DNA of 64,000 nt from Rubrivivax sp. (lineage in GTDB: Bacteria > Pseudomonadota > Gammaproteobacteria > Burkholderiales > Burkholderiaceae_C), in NCBI GenBank assembly GCA_027485165.1, contig JAIXRN010000006.1, forward strand, positions 17,291 through 81,290, given 5' to 3'. The notes beneath the pieces were generated by a model. It had not been told where the DNA came from, searched no databases, and saw only the letters and a program-made list of their open reading frames with translations. Both the position numbers and the translations under genes were made by a program. Positions within the stretch are counted from its first letter, which is position 1. Every line of letters starts with the position of its first letter. Positions 25,110 through 34,491 of the stretch are shown one piece after another.

Positions 25110-25323
25110 GGGGTGCTCCTGGAGTTGCAGCCTGCAAGGCTACCAACACCGGGGGCCCCCGTGTCGGCGGGCAGTGCAAATCTCACAGCGGGGTGGCGCA
25201 CGCGGCTGCGATGCGAAATCAAGGGCTCGGAGTTTCGCGTGCGGGGCGCCGCGCCGCGTCGGCATTTCGGACCATACGACCTGTCGCGGTTTCCGTCACC
25301 TTCGCAACCTCTTCTGTCTAGCC

Positions 25324-27933
25324 ATGAAGCACCCTGCCTTTTCCCCAACGACCTTGTCTTTGGCCGTTGCCGCCTTGCTGAGCGTACCTGTGGCCGCCCA
25401 CAGCAACACTTGCGCCGTGCAAGCTGGCGACCAATGCCTGGTGACCACGGCCCACATGGACCGCTGGGGCCAGGCGTCCAGCACCTCCAGCGTGCCGATC
25501 AAGGCCAACACGGTGAAGATCACCCCGGGCTACCTGCTGATCGCCTATTCGTCGGCGGCGCGCACCGGCACGGGCCAGCGTATCCAGTTGCAGGCGACGC
25601 CGGCCAGCCAGGCCAACATGGGCTGGGCCAGCAACGTGGGATTCCGCAGGTATTGGGTCTACAAGGTGCCCACGAACGCCGACCGCAGCCCGCCCACCGA
25701 GCCCTTCAACGTCATCGCCACGGCGCAGGTCTTCAGCCCCTACGCCTGCGCCGAAGAAGGCGCCAGCTGCCAGGTACCGCCGAACACCCGCATCGCCTTC
25801 GGCGCGGGCAAGGACTTCAACGTGCTCGAAAAGTCCGGCACCTTCAGCTGCTCGACGCTGGAGTTCGGTGACCCCGCCCATGGCGTGCGCAAGGCCTGCT
25901 ACCCGATGGCCGGCGCGGCCGAGGCGCGCCGCCAGGTGGAAGACCTGAACCGGGGCCTGGTGGCCGTGCGCGAAGGCCAGGGCGTCTACATGAGCTGGCG
26001 CCTGCTGGCCACCGACCCCGGCGACCTGGCGTTCAACGTTTATCACAGCCGCCATTCCAACGGCGCTGGCCGAACCTTGCTGACGCCCCAGCCGGTGGCC
26101 GACGCCACGCAGCTGAAGCTGGCGTCCACGCAGTTTCAGGATGGCTTCTTCACCGTGGTGCCGGTGCTGAACGGCGCTGAACAGGCAGACCGCGCCCAGA
26201 CCGTGCGGCCGTGGACGCGCCCGTTCCTGGAACTTCCGGTGGCCCCGCCCACGGGCCGGCTGCCGGGGTCCACCTACGCCGTGAAGGACGCCAGCGTGGG
26301 CGACCTGGACGGCGACGGCGCATACGAGCTGGTCGTGAAGTGGGAACCGAATACCGCCCGCGACAACTCGCAGCCGGGCGACACCGACAACACCTACGTC
26401 GACGCCTACAAGCTGAATGGCACACGCCTGTGGCGCATCGACCTGGGCCGCAACATCCGTTCGGGCGCGCACTACACGCCCATGATGGTGTACGACTTCG
26501 ACGGCGACGGCCGCGCCGAACTGGCCATGCGCACATCGGACGGCACCGTCGACGGCCGCGGCGTCGTGATCGGCAGGCCCAACGACGACCACCGCCAGCC
26601 TGACGGCTACATCCTGTCCGGGCCCGAATACCTGAGCTTCTTCCGCGGTTCTGACGGCCGGCAGATTGCGCAGACCGAGTTCAAGCCAGCACGGGGCGAC
26701 CGCAGCGGGGGCAAGTGGCACCACAGCTGGGGCGACGACTACGGCAACCGCATCGACCGCTTCCTGGGCGGTGTGGCTTACCTGGACGGCGTGAGGCCCA
26801 GTCTGATCATGACGCGCGGCTACTACGCCCGATCGGTGGTCGGCGCCTGGGACCTGCGCAAGGACGACAACGGTCGCTATTCGATTTCGCAGCGCTGGAT
26901 CTTCGACACGCACGACGAAAACCTGATCCCGCCGCGTGGCAACAACGGGCGTGACCGTCCCATGCCGGAGGACCAGAACCCAGCCATCGTGCACCGCGGT
27001 TACACCGGGCAGGGCGCGCATTCGATGTTCATTGCCGATGTCGACTTCGACGGTCGGGACGAGGTGGTTTACGGCGCGGCCGTCATTCAGCACGACGGCA
27101 AGCCGGGGTACACGACGCGCCTGGGCCACGGCGACGCGTTGCAAGTGGGTGACTTCAACCCGGCGCGCCCGGGTCTGGAAGTGATGACCGTCCATGAAGA
27201 CCACCGGGCACACCAGGGCAGAGGTCTGGTGCTGCGCGACGGGCGCAGCGGGCAACTGCTGTGGACACGGGGCGACTGCGCAGGCAGCCCGCCCCCGGTC
27301 GTGGGCGACGTCGGTCGTGGCATCACGATGGACATCGACCCGCAGGCGCCGGGCGCCGAGAGCTGGTCCAACAACCACGCCTTCGTCAGCGCGGCAGGCC
27401 AGGACGCCTTCCCGGGCGCCGGTGGCAGCGACAGCGTGGCCCGGTGCAAGGCCATCCCTGGCGGTGTTCCCTTGTTCGGCATCTACTGGGACGGCGACCT
27501 GCTGCGAGAGATCTGGAGCCGTGGGCAAACCATCGAGAAGTACAAGTGGCAGGACGGAACGGGCAACGCCGGCATCTTCAATCCCAGCCAGGGCCACCCT
27601 TTCCGCACCTACATCGGCCTGAGCGACGCCGGCGCCCCGCTCCTGGTGGCCGACATCCTGGGTGACTGGCGCGAGGAATTCCTGGTCTATTCGGCCAAGA
27701 ACAAGACGCTGCGGCTGTTCACCACGACCATCCCGACCGACACCCACCAGCTGGCAGGCGAAAGCCAACGCCGTGTGCCGCGGCTGGTGACCCTGATGCA
27801 CGACACGCATTACCGGGCGGCCGTGGCGGGGCAGAACTCGGCTTACAACCAGCAGCCCAACCCCAGCTTCTTCCTGGGCAACGGCATGGACGCGCCAGCG
27901 CGGCGCCCCGTCGACGCCGCGCCGCGTCGCTAG
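25324..27933 (+). CDS. Rhamnogalacturonan lyase (PL11-like), secreted, with extra N-terminal region
   Basis: Signal peptide; EDLNRGLVAVREGQGVYMSWRLLATDP; VGDLDGDGAYELVVKWEPNTARDNSQPGDTDNTYVDAYKLNGTRLWRIDLGRNIRSGAHYTPMMVYDFDGDGRAELAMRTSDGT: PL11 beta-propeller/Ca-site signatures. Confidence 0.9.
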   Translation: MKHPAFSPTTLSLAVAALLSVPVAAHSNTCAVQAGDQCLVTTAHMDRWGQASSTSSVPIKANTVKITPGYLLIAYSSAARTGTGQRIQLQATPASQANMGWASNVGFRRYWVYKVPTNADRSPPTEPFNVIATAQVFSPYACAEEGASCQVPPNTRIAFGAGKDFNVLEKSGTFSCSTLEFGDPAHGVRKACYPMAGAAEARRQVEDLNRGLVAVREGQGVYMSWRLLATDPGDLAFNVYHSRHSNGAGRTLLTPQPVADATQLKLASTQFQDGFFTVVPVLNGAEQADRAQTVRPWTRPFLELPVAPPTGRLPGSTYAVKDASVGDLDGDGAYELVVKWEPNTARDNSQPGDTDNTYVDAYKLNGTRLWRIDLGRNIRSGAHYTPMMVYDFDGDGRAELAMRTSDGTVDGRGVVIGRPNDDHRQPDGYILSGPEYLSFFRGSDGRQIAQTEFKPARGDRSGGKWHHSWGDDYGNRIDRFLGGVAYLDGVRPSLIMTRGYYARSVVGAWDLRKDDNGRYSISQRWIFDTHDENLIPPRGNNGRDRPMPEDQNPAIVHRGYTGQGAHSMFIADVDFDGRDEVVYGAAVIQHDGKPGYTTRLGHGDALQVGDFNPARPGLEVMTVHEDHRAHQGRGLVLRDGRSGQLLWTRGDCAGSPPPVVGDVGRGITMDIDPQAPGAESWSNNHAFVSAAGQDAFPGAGGSDSVARCKAIPGGVPLFGIYWDGDLLREIWSRGQTIEKYKWQDGTGNAGIFNPSQGHPFRTYIGLSDAGAPLLVADILGDWREEFLVYSAKNKTLRLFTTTIPTDTHQLAGESQRRVPRLVTLMHDTHYRAAVAGQNSAYNQQPNPSFFLGNGMDAPARRPVDAAPRR

Positions 27934-29531
27934 CCCCTGGCGCCCGCCTGCCCGGGGCGGGCGCCGCGGCTGGCAAGCTGCTTGCGGAGGTACTGCGCAG
28001 GCGCGGGCAGGCCGCGCTGCTTGAAGATCTGCTGCAGGCGGCGCACCGACAGGTCCAGGCCTGCAGCCAGCTCGACCACGCTGTGGGCCGACTGGCTCAA
28101 CGCGGCCAGGCTCTGCTCGAATCCGTCGGCTGACGGGGCGGTGTGCGGCGTGACGCCGTTCTGGTCTCGCCCTGCCGTGGTGCCGGCCTGCTTGCGGCAG
28201 GCGCTGGCCGACAGCCAGCCGGTGTTGCCGTTCTGCAGGTGTTCCTGCAGCACCTGCTGGGCCAGTTCGGTTCGCTTGCTGACCGCGTCTGCATAGCCGG
28301 TGTGGGCTTGCAGGGCGCCGTCCAGGCGGCCCTGCTGCTGCAAGCACAGGAAGGTGAACCAGTGCCAGCGTTCTGCGGCCGGCATGGCCATGGCGTCCGG
28401 CTGGCGCAAGCTGGCTGCCTGGCGCAGCGTGACCGACGCGCTGTCGAACAGCCCGTTGTCGATCTGCATGCCTGCGGTGTCGAGCAGGCACTCGAATTCG
28501 TCGCTGACGAAGCCGCGCAGCTTCAGCGTACGCGCCCTTTCCAGCACGAATGCCAGCAGCGCGGCCGGTCGCTTGGCGGGCTCATGTTCGTGGGCCTGCA
28601 GGATCTGGCGGCCGGCCAACGCGAAGCTGACCAGCCCGGCCTGCTCAGCGCGCAGCGTGACCGAGCGCAGCTCGGCCAGGGCTTGCGCCAGCGCGGCCTG
28701 CGCGGCGGACGCTTCCCAGGATTCCCAACCCAGGGGCCCTTGCTTGCGGAACGACCGCCCCGCGTGCTGCGACAGGATGTGGATCCGGTTGAGCAACACG
28801 CTCACCAGGCCTTCGGTGGCGGCGTTGTCGGGCAGCCGGGACATGCCCTGCTGCACCTGTTCCAACAGCGCCAGTGTCAGCTTGTGCAGACCCAGCCGCC
28901 GCAGCACCTGGGACGCTTCGATGCAGAAGTCCAGTTCTTCGGGGCTGAGGCCCGCCGGGCCGGGGCTCAGGTCCAGCGCCTTGCTGCTGAGCGTGGCTGC
29001 ACCGCGCATGTCTCCTGCTGCGACCGCCCAGCGCAGGTGTGCGCACTGGATCAGCAAGGTTTGCCTGTTCCGATCACGCAGCTTCAGATGCCCGGCGATG
29101 GCGTAGCACACCGACAGCATCTCGCGCGCGGTGGCCAGCTCGCCCAGCGCCGTGCCCGCATAGACCGAGTCCAGCAGCGGCGCAATCTGCTTCTCACCGT
29201 AGCGCAGGCCGCGCATCGCCACCGCTTCAGAAAACGTGTCGAACAGCGGCCTGGCCTGCAGCGGGCTGTCCATGCAGTTGCCCTGGGCCAAAGCATGGAC
29301 CCGTTGCCGTACTTCGTCATGAACCCCGTGCAGATGTTCATCCAGTGCAGAGGCTTGCGATCGTTTCGGCATGACATTCAGCATGGCTTCAGGGCATCTT
29401 CCAGTGTGTAGCAAGAGGTAGTCCGAAAGATTCACTCGCAGTCCAAGCCAGCGGGCATCTTCACGGGCGGCGTCGGTGTAGCGCGCCCGGTTTGGCGTTC
29501 TTGCAACACCGGCGCTGGCGCGACTAGCCAT
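27930..29531 (-). CDS. Putative transcriptional regulator: long alpha-helical N-terminal region + C-terminal AraC-like HTH
   Basis: C-terminal VVELAAGLDLSVRRLQQIFKQRGLPAPAQYLRKQL; remainder alpha-helical/TPR-like by eye. Start uncertain (M at 29384 also plausible). Confidence 0.65.
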   Translation of the reverse strand: MASRASAGVARTPNRARYTDAAREDARWLGLRVNLSDYLLLHTGRCPEAMLNVMPKRSQASALDEHLHGVHDEVRQRVHALAQGNCMDSPLQARPLFDTFSEAVAMRGLRYGEKQIAPLLDSVYAGTALGELATAREMLSVCYAIAGHLKLRDRNRQTLLIQCAHLRWAVAAGDMRGAATLSSKALDLSPGPAGLSPEELDFCIEASQVLRRLGLHKLTLALLEQVQQGMSRLPDNAATEGLVSVLLNRIHILSQHAGRSFRKQGPLGWESWEASAAQAALAQALAELRSVTLRAEQAGLVSFALAGRQILQAHEHEPAKRPAALLAFVLERARTLKLRGFVSDEFECLLDTAGMQIDNGLFDSASVTLRQAASLRQPDAMAMPAAERWHWFTFLCLQQQGRLDGALQAHTGYADAVSKRTELAQQVLQEHLQNGNTGWLSASACRKQAGTTAGRDQNGVTPHTAPSADGFEQSLAALSQSAHSVVELAAGLDLSVRRLQQIFKQRGLPAPAQYLRKQLASRGARPGQAGARG

Positions 29532-29637
29532 GCGTCGTCTACCGGACCCTGATTCCTACAAATCGGGCCTTGCCGGGCGCGGTGGGTGCGGCTGCGCGGC
29601 TGCGCGCCAGCGGTGCCACACGGGGCCCCGCGAGTGG

Positions 29638-31119
29638 CTACAGCAGCACGATGTCGTACTGCTCCGGGTTCATCCCCGGCTCGGCGCTCAGCGAAATCGG
29701 CTTGCCGATGAATTCGCTCAAGCCTGCCAGGTGCACGCTCTCTTCGTCCAGCAGCATCTCCACCACGCTGGCGTGCGCGACGACGCGGAATTCCTTGGGC
29801 GCGAACTGGCGCGCTTCACGCAGGATCTCGCGCAGGATGTCGTAGCACACGCTGCGCGCCGTCTTCACCTGGCCCTTGCCTTCGCAGGTGGGGCAGGGCT
29901 GGCACAGCATGTGGGCCAGGCTTTCGCGCGTGCGCTTGCGCGTCATTTCCACCAGGCCCAGCTGGGTGAAGCCGCTCACGGTGGTGCGCGTGCGGTCGCG
30001 CGCCAGCTGCTTGCGCAGTTCGGCCAGTACGGCCTGCTGGTGGTCTTCGCGCGTCATGTCGATGAAGTCGGCCACGATGATGCCGCCCAGGTTGCGCAGC
30101 CGCAGCTGGCGCGCCAGCGCGCCGGCGGCTTCCAGGTTGGTCTTGAAGATGGTGTCGTCGAAGTTGCGTGCGCCGACAAAGCCGCCGGTGTTGACGTCGA
30201 TGGTGGTCAGCGCCTCGGTCTGGTCGATCACCAGGTAGCCGCCGCTCTTCAGGTCCACGCGCCGGCTCAGCGCCCGCACGATTTCTTCTTCGATGCCGAA
30301 CAGGTCGAAGATCGGGCGCTCGCCCTTGTACAGCTCCAGCTTGCCCACGGCGCGCGGCATGTAGATGTCGCCGAAGGCGCGCAGCTGGTCGAACTGCAGC
30401 CGGCTGTCGATGCGGATGCTGTACGTGGCTTCATTCACCAGGTCGCGCAGCACGCGTTCGGCCAGGCTCAGGTCCTGGTGCAGCAGGGTGCCGGGCGGGC
30501 GTGTGTTGGCGCGTTCGCGGATCAGCTTCCAGGTCTTGCGCAGGTAGGCGATGTCGTCGGCCAGCTCGGTGTCGCTGGCTTCTTCGGCGTTGGTGCGCAG
30601 GATGAAGCCGCCGCTGTTGGCCGGGTCTTCAGAACTGGCACTGGCCAAGGCCTGCACGCGCGCACGCAGCTGTTCGCGCAGTTCATGGCTGCCGATCTTC
30701 TGGCTGATGCCGATGTGGTTGTCGTGCGGCAGGAACACCAGCATACGGCCGGCGATGCTCACCTGGGTCGACAACCTGGCTCCCTTGGTGCCGATGGCGT
30801 CCTTGATGACCTGCACCGTCAGCGTCTGGCCTTCGAACACCTGGCGTTCGATGGGCGGCAGCGGTGCGTCGCCGCGGTGCGGGCCGGCAGCGCTGATGAG
30901 GTCGGCCACGTGCAGGAAGGCCGCGCGTTCCAGGCCGATGTCGACGAACGCGCTTTGCATGCCGGGCAGCACGCGCACCACTTTGCCCAGGTAGACATTG
31001 CCCACCTGCCCGCGTTCCAGGGCGCGTTCGATGTGCAGTTCCTGCACCGCGCCGTTTTCGACGATTGCCACCCGCGTTTCCTGCGGGGCCCAGTTGATCA
31101 AGATGTCCTGTACGCCCAT
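29638..31119 (-). CDS. rng: Ribonuclease G
   Basis: DILINWAPQETRVAIVENGAVQELHIERALERGQVGNVYLGKVVRVLPGMQSAFVDIGLERAAFLH...IDVNTGGFVG...NLGGIIVADFIDM; CPTCEGKG. Confidence 0.96.
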   Translation of the reverse strand: MGVQDILINWAPQETRVAIVENGAVQELHIERALERGQVGNVYLGKVVRVLPGMQSAFVDIGLERAAFLHVADLISAAGPHRGDAPLPPIERQVFEGQTLTVQVIKDAIGTKGARLSTQVSIAGRMLVFLPHDNHIGISQKIGSHELREQLRARVQALASASSEDPANSGGFILRTNAEEASDTELADDIAYLRKTWKLIRERANTRPPGTLLHQDLSLAERVLRDLVNEATYSIRIDSRLQFDQLRAFGDIYMPRAVGKLELYKGERPIFDLFGIEEEIVRALSRRVDLKSGGYLVIDQTEALTTIDVNTGGFVGARNFDDTIFKTNLEAAGALARQLRLRNLGGIIVADFIDMTREDHQQAVLAELRKQLARDRTRTTVSGFTQLGLVEMTRKRTRESLAHMLCQPCPTCEGKGQVKTARSVCYDILREILREARQFAPKEFRVVAHASVVEMLLDEESVHLAGLSEFIGKPISLSAEPGMNPEQYDIVLL

Positions 31120-31129
31120 GGGCGCGAGT

Positions 31130-31765
31130 CTAGGCCGTCAGTGCCGTAGCCACCCCTGCGGCTTGCAGCAGTTGCGCGGTCTCGAACAGGGGCAGGCCCA
31201 TGATGCCGCTGTGGCTGCCATCGATGCGCGCCACCCAGCCGGCCAGGGCGCTCTGGATGGCGTAGGCGCCGGCCTTGCCGAAGCAGTCGCCGCTGGCGAT
31301 GTAGGCGTCGATCACGCCTGCCGGCAGCGGCGCGAAGCGCACGCGCGACAGGCTCAGCGCCTGGCGCACGCGGCGACCGTCGTGTACAGCCACGGCCGTC
31401 AGCACGCGGTGGCTGCGCCCGGCCAGGGCCTGCAGCGTGGCGCGGGCCTCGGCCGCGTCGGCCGGCTTGCCCAGCACGCGGCGGCCCAGGGCCACCGTGG
31501 TGTCGGCGCACAGCACGGGGGCCGGCGGCAGCCCGCGCGCGGCACGCCGCGCAATGGCCGCGCGCAGCTTCAATGCGGTGACGCGCTGCACGTAGTCGGC
31601 CGGCAGTTCGCCGGGCAGCAGGGCTTCCAGCGCTTCGGCGTCTTCTTCCGGCGCCGGCAGCAGCAGCTGGTGGGCCACGCCCAGCTGGTCCAGCAGCTGG
31701 CGGCGGCGCGGGCTTTGCGAGGCCAGGTAGACAAAGTTGTGGCCGAAGGCGTGGCGGGCTGTCAT
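31130..31765 (-). CDS. maf: Maf-like nucleotide pyrophosphatase
   Basis: [20 protein letters not shown]...[18 protein letters not shown]...[39 protein letters not shown]. Confidence 0.95.
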   Translation of the reverse strand: MTARHAFGHNFVYLASQSPRRRQLLDQLGVAHQLLLPAPEEDAEALEALLPGELPADYVQRVTALKLRAAIARRAARGLPPAPVLCADTTVALGRRVLGKPADAAEARATLQALAGRSHRVLTAVAVHDGRRVRQALSLSRVRFAPLPAGVIDAYIASGDCFGKAGAYAIQSALAGWVARIDGSHSGIMGLPLFETAQLLQAAGVATALTA

Positions 31766-31803
31766 GCGCTGCTCATTCGCGGCTCATTCGCTGCTCATTC
31801 GCG
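31763..31803 (-). repeat. 3 x 11-bp tandem repeat linking the rlmH stop to the maf start
   Basis: + strand gctcattcgcg/gctcattcgct/gctcattcgcg (31771-31803); minus strand ATGAGCAGCGA-ATGAGCCGCGA-ATGAGCAGCGC-ATGACA. Confidence 0.9.
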
Positions 31804-32274
31804 GTGATAGGGGTGGCCGGTGGCCAGGGTGTGGGCGCGGTACAGCGCTTCGGCCAGCAGCACGCGGGCGAAGGCGTGCGGCAGGGTCAGGTCGCTCAGG
31901 CGCAGGGTTTCGTCTGCGCTGGCCTTCAACGCCGGGTCGAGGCCGTCCGGGCCGCCCACCAGCAGGGCGACGTCGCGCCCGTCGCCGCGCCAGAACAGCA
32001 GCCTTTCGGCCAGCTGGGCGCTGGTGCGGCGGGTGCCGTGTTCGTCCAGCACTACACGCCGCGCGCCCTTGGCCTGGGCCAGCAGGGTGGCTTCGAAGCG
32101 CTGTGCTTCGGCGGCCATGCACTGCGCGGCCGTCTTGCCGCTGCTGCGGGCTTCGGCCTTCAGGGCCTTCAGTTCCAGCCGCAGTTCGGGCGGGAAGCGT
32201 TTGGCGAAGTCGTCCCAGGCGGTGTCTGCCCAGGCCGGCTGGCGCTGGCCCACTGCCACCACCAGCAGCTTCAT
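31795..32274 (-). CDS. rlmH: 23S rRNA (pseudouridine1915-N3)-methyltransferase RlmH
   Basis: [38 protein letters not shown]...[19 protein letters not shown]...[56 protein letters not shown]. Confidence 0.97.
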   Translation of the reverse strand: MKLLVVAVGQRQPAWADTAWDDFAKRFPPELRLELKALKAEARSSGKTAAQCMAAEAQRFEATLLAQAKGARRVVLDEHGTRRTSAQLAERLLFWRGDGRDVALLVGGPDGLDPALKASADETLRLSDLTLPHAFARVLLAEALYRAHTLATGHPYHRE

Positions 32275-32290
32275 CGCCCCAATGTCCGGA

Positions 32291-32950
32291 CTAGCGGCTG
32301 CGCGTGGCGGCCTTCTTGGCGACCGCCTTGCGGGCAGGGGACTTCTTGGCCGCTGTCTTCTTCGCCGCGGTCTTGCCGGCAGGGCCCTTGCGCGCGGGCT
32401 TGCTGGGCGCGATCACCAGGGTCTGCACCTTGGCTGCGGTCCGGGTGGGTGCCCTGGCCGGTGCTTTGGCTGGCGCTCTGGCGGGCGTTTTGGCAGCGGT
32501 CTTGGCGGGCGCCCTGGACGCTGTCTTCACCGGCTTGCCCGACGCGCGCGCCTTGGCCTTGGCCGGGGCTTCGGGTTCGCTGGCCTTCACCAGGCCGGTC
32601 TTGGCTTCGCCCAGCTTCAGCTTGACGGCCTTGCCGCCCCAGATCTCTTCCAGGTGGTAATACTCGCGAATGGCCGGCTGCATGATGTGGGCCACCGCTG
32701 CACCGCAATCGACGATGATCCATTCACCGTTGTCTTCGCCCTCGGTCGACAGCACCTGCATGCCGCGCGACTTGACGCTTTCGCGCACGCTGGAAGCCAG
32801 TGCCTTGGTCTGCCGGTTGCTGCTGCCCGACGCGATGATCACGCGCTCGAACATGGCCGACAGGTGTTCGGTGTTGAAGACGGTGATGTTCACCGCCTTC
32901 ACGTCTTCCAGGCCATCGACGATGGCGCGTTGCAGTTTCCGGATGTCCAT
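32291..32950 (-). CDS. rsfS: Ribosome silencing factor RsfS with long Lys/Ala/Pro-rich C-terminal tail
   Basis: [58 protein letters not shown]...[30 protein letters not shown], then [29 protein letters not shown]...[23 protein letters not shown]. Confidence 0.95.
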   Translation of the reverse strand: MDIRKLQRAIVDGLEDVKAVNITVFNTEHLSAMFERVIIASGSSNRQTKALASSVRESVKSRGMQVLSTEGEDNGEWIIVDCGAAVAHIMQPAIREYYHLEEIWGGKAVKLKLGEAKTGLVKASEPEAPAKAKARASGKPVKTASRAPAKTAAKTPARAPAKAPARAPTRTAAKVQTLVIAPSKPARKGPAGKTAAKKTAAKKSPARKAVAKKAATRSR

Positions 32951-32961
32951 TCAGCTCCTGT

Positions 32962-33558
32962 TCACACGGCCAGGTACAGCCGGTGTTGGTCAATATAGCG
33001 TGCCACCTGTGGCGGCACTTGTTGCGAGATATCCTGCCCGGCGGCTACGCGGGCGCGGATGTCGGTGGACGAGATGTCCAGCATGTCCAGCGGCACCGCG
33101 CGGTGCGGGTGGGCCAGCACGTCGGGGTGCACCGGGGCCTGCACGCCGGGCCGGTTGGCCACGGCCAGGGTGACGCGGGCCAGCAGATCGGGCCAGTTGC
33201 CCCAGGTGTGCAGCCCGGCGTACTGGTCCTGGCCGATGATCAGCACCCACTGCGTACCCGGTTCGCGCTGCTGCAGCGCGCGCACGGTGTCCAGCGTGTA
33301 GCTGGCGCCCTGGCGTTCGATTTCGATGCGGTCCAGCGTGAAGCGCGGCTCGCCTTCGATGGCCAGCCGCACCATCGCTTCGCGGTGCACGGCGTCGGTG
33401 ATCCGGCCTTTCTGCCACGGGCGGCCCGCGGGTATCCAGCGCACTTCGTCCAGCTGCAGACCTGAAAGCGCTGCATGGGCCAGCGCCACATGGGCCCGGT
33501 GCACCGGGTCGAAGGTGCCGCCCAGCAGGCCCACACGCCGGGCAGCGGGCTTAGTCAT
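32962..33558 (-). CDS. nadD: Nicotinate-nucleotide adenylyltransferase
   Basis: [42 protein letters not shown]...[34 protein letters not shown]...[16 protein letters not shown]. Confidence 0.97.
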   Translation of the reverse strand: MTKPAARRVGLLGGTFDPVHRAHVALAHAALSGLQLDEVRWIPAGRPWQKGRITDAVHREAMVRLAIEGEPRFTLDRIEIERQGASYTLDTVRALQQREPGTQWVLIIGQDQYAGLHTWGNWPDLLARVTLAVANRPGVQAPVHPDVLAHPHRAVPLDMLDISSTDIRARVAAGQDISQQVPPQVARYIDQHRLYLAV

Positions 33559-34481
33559 TCATGCAGCCAGTCGCGCGGGCGCAGGAAGTCGGTGTACAGG
33601 CGCGCCTCAGGCGTGCCCGCTTCGGGCTGCCAGCTGTAGCGCCAGGTGACGATGGGCGGCATGCTCATCAGGATGCTTTCGGTGCGGCCACCGCCATGCA
33701 GCCCGAAGTGCGTGCCGCGGTCCCACACCAGATTGAATTCGACATAGCGGCCGCGCCGGTAGGCCTGGAATCCACGCTCGCCTTCGCCATAGGGCATGCC
33801 GCGCCGGCGCTGCACGATGGGCAGGTAGGCCGGGATGAAGGCGTCGCCCACGGCGCGGATCATCGCGAAGCCGTCGTCGAACGTGCCTTCGTTGAAGTCG
33901 TCGAAGAACACGCCGCCGATGCCGCGCGGTTCATTGCGGTGCTTCAGGAAGAAGTATTCGTCGCACCACTGCTTGAAGCGCGGGTACTTGTCGGCGCCGA
34001 AGGGCGCCAGTGCGTCGGCGTTCACGCGGTGGAAGTGGCGCGCGTCGTCTTCGAAGCCGTAGTAGGGCGTCAGGTCCATGCCGCCGCCGAACCACACCAC
34101 GGGCGCCTGCCCTTCAGGGGTGACGGCCAGCATGCGCACGTTCATGTGCACGGTGGGCACGTAGGGGTTGCGCGGGTGCATCACCAGGCTCACGCCCATG
34201 GCTTCAAAGGGCGCGCCGGCCAGTTCGGCCCGGTGCTGCGTGGCCGAAGGCGGCAGCTGCGCGCCCTGCACATGGCTGAAATTGCAGCCGCCGCGTTCCA
34301 GCACATGCCCTTCTTCCACCAGCTGCGACAGCCCGTCGCCTTCCAGCTTGCCGCCCTGGGGGCGCACCCAGCCGTCGCTGATGAAGGTCTTGCCGTCTTC
34401 GGCCTGGAAGGCGTCGACGATGCGGCCCTGCAGGCCCAGCAGGTATTGGCGAACGGGGCCGAAGGCGGTGGTGTCGGTCAT
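33555..34481 (-). CDS. hemF: Oxygen-dependent coproporphyrinogen III oxidase
   Basis: [22 protein letters not shown]...[24 protein letters not shown]...[45 protein letters not shown] at 34481. Confidence 0.97.
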   Translation of the reverse strand: MTDTTAFGPVRQYLLGLQGRIVDAFQAEDGKTFISDGWVRPQGGKLEGDGLSQLVEEGHVLERGGCNFSHVQGAQLPPSATQHRAELAGAPFEAMGVSLVMHPRNPYVPTVHMNVRMLAVTPEGQAPVVWFGGGMDLTPYYGFEDDARHFHRVNADALAPFGADKYPRFKQWCDEYFFLKHRNEPRGIGGVFFDDFNEGTFDDGFAMIRAVGDAFIPAYLPIVQRRRGMPYGEGERGFQAYRRGRYVEFNLVWDRGTHFGLHGGGRTESILMSMPPIVTWRYSWQPEAGTPEARLYTDFLRPRDWLHE

Positions 34482-34491
34482 CAGAAAGGCT

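Noticed and set aside
25318-28491. 1057-aa minus-strand ORF opposite the PL11 lyase
   Set aside because: Shadow ORF; lyase frame on plus strand is unequivocal.
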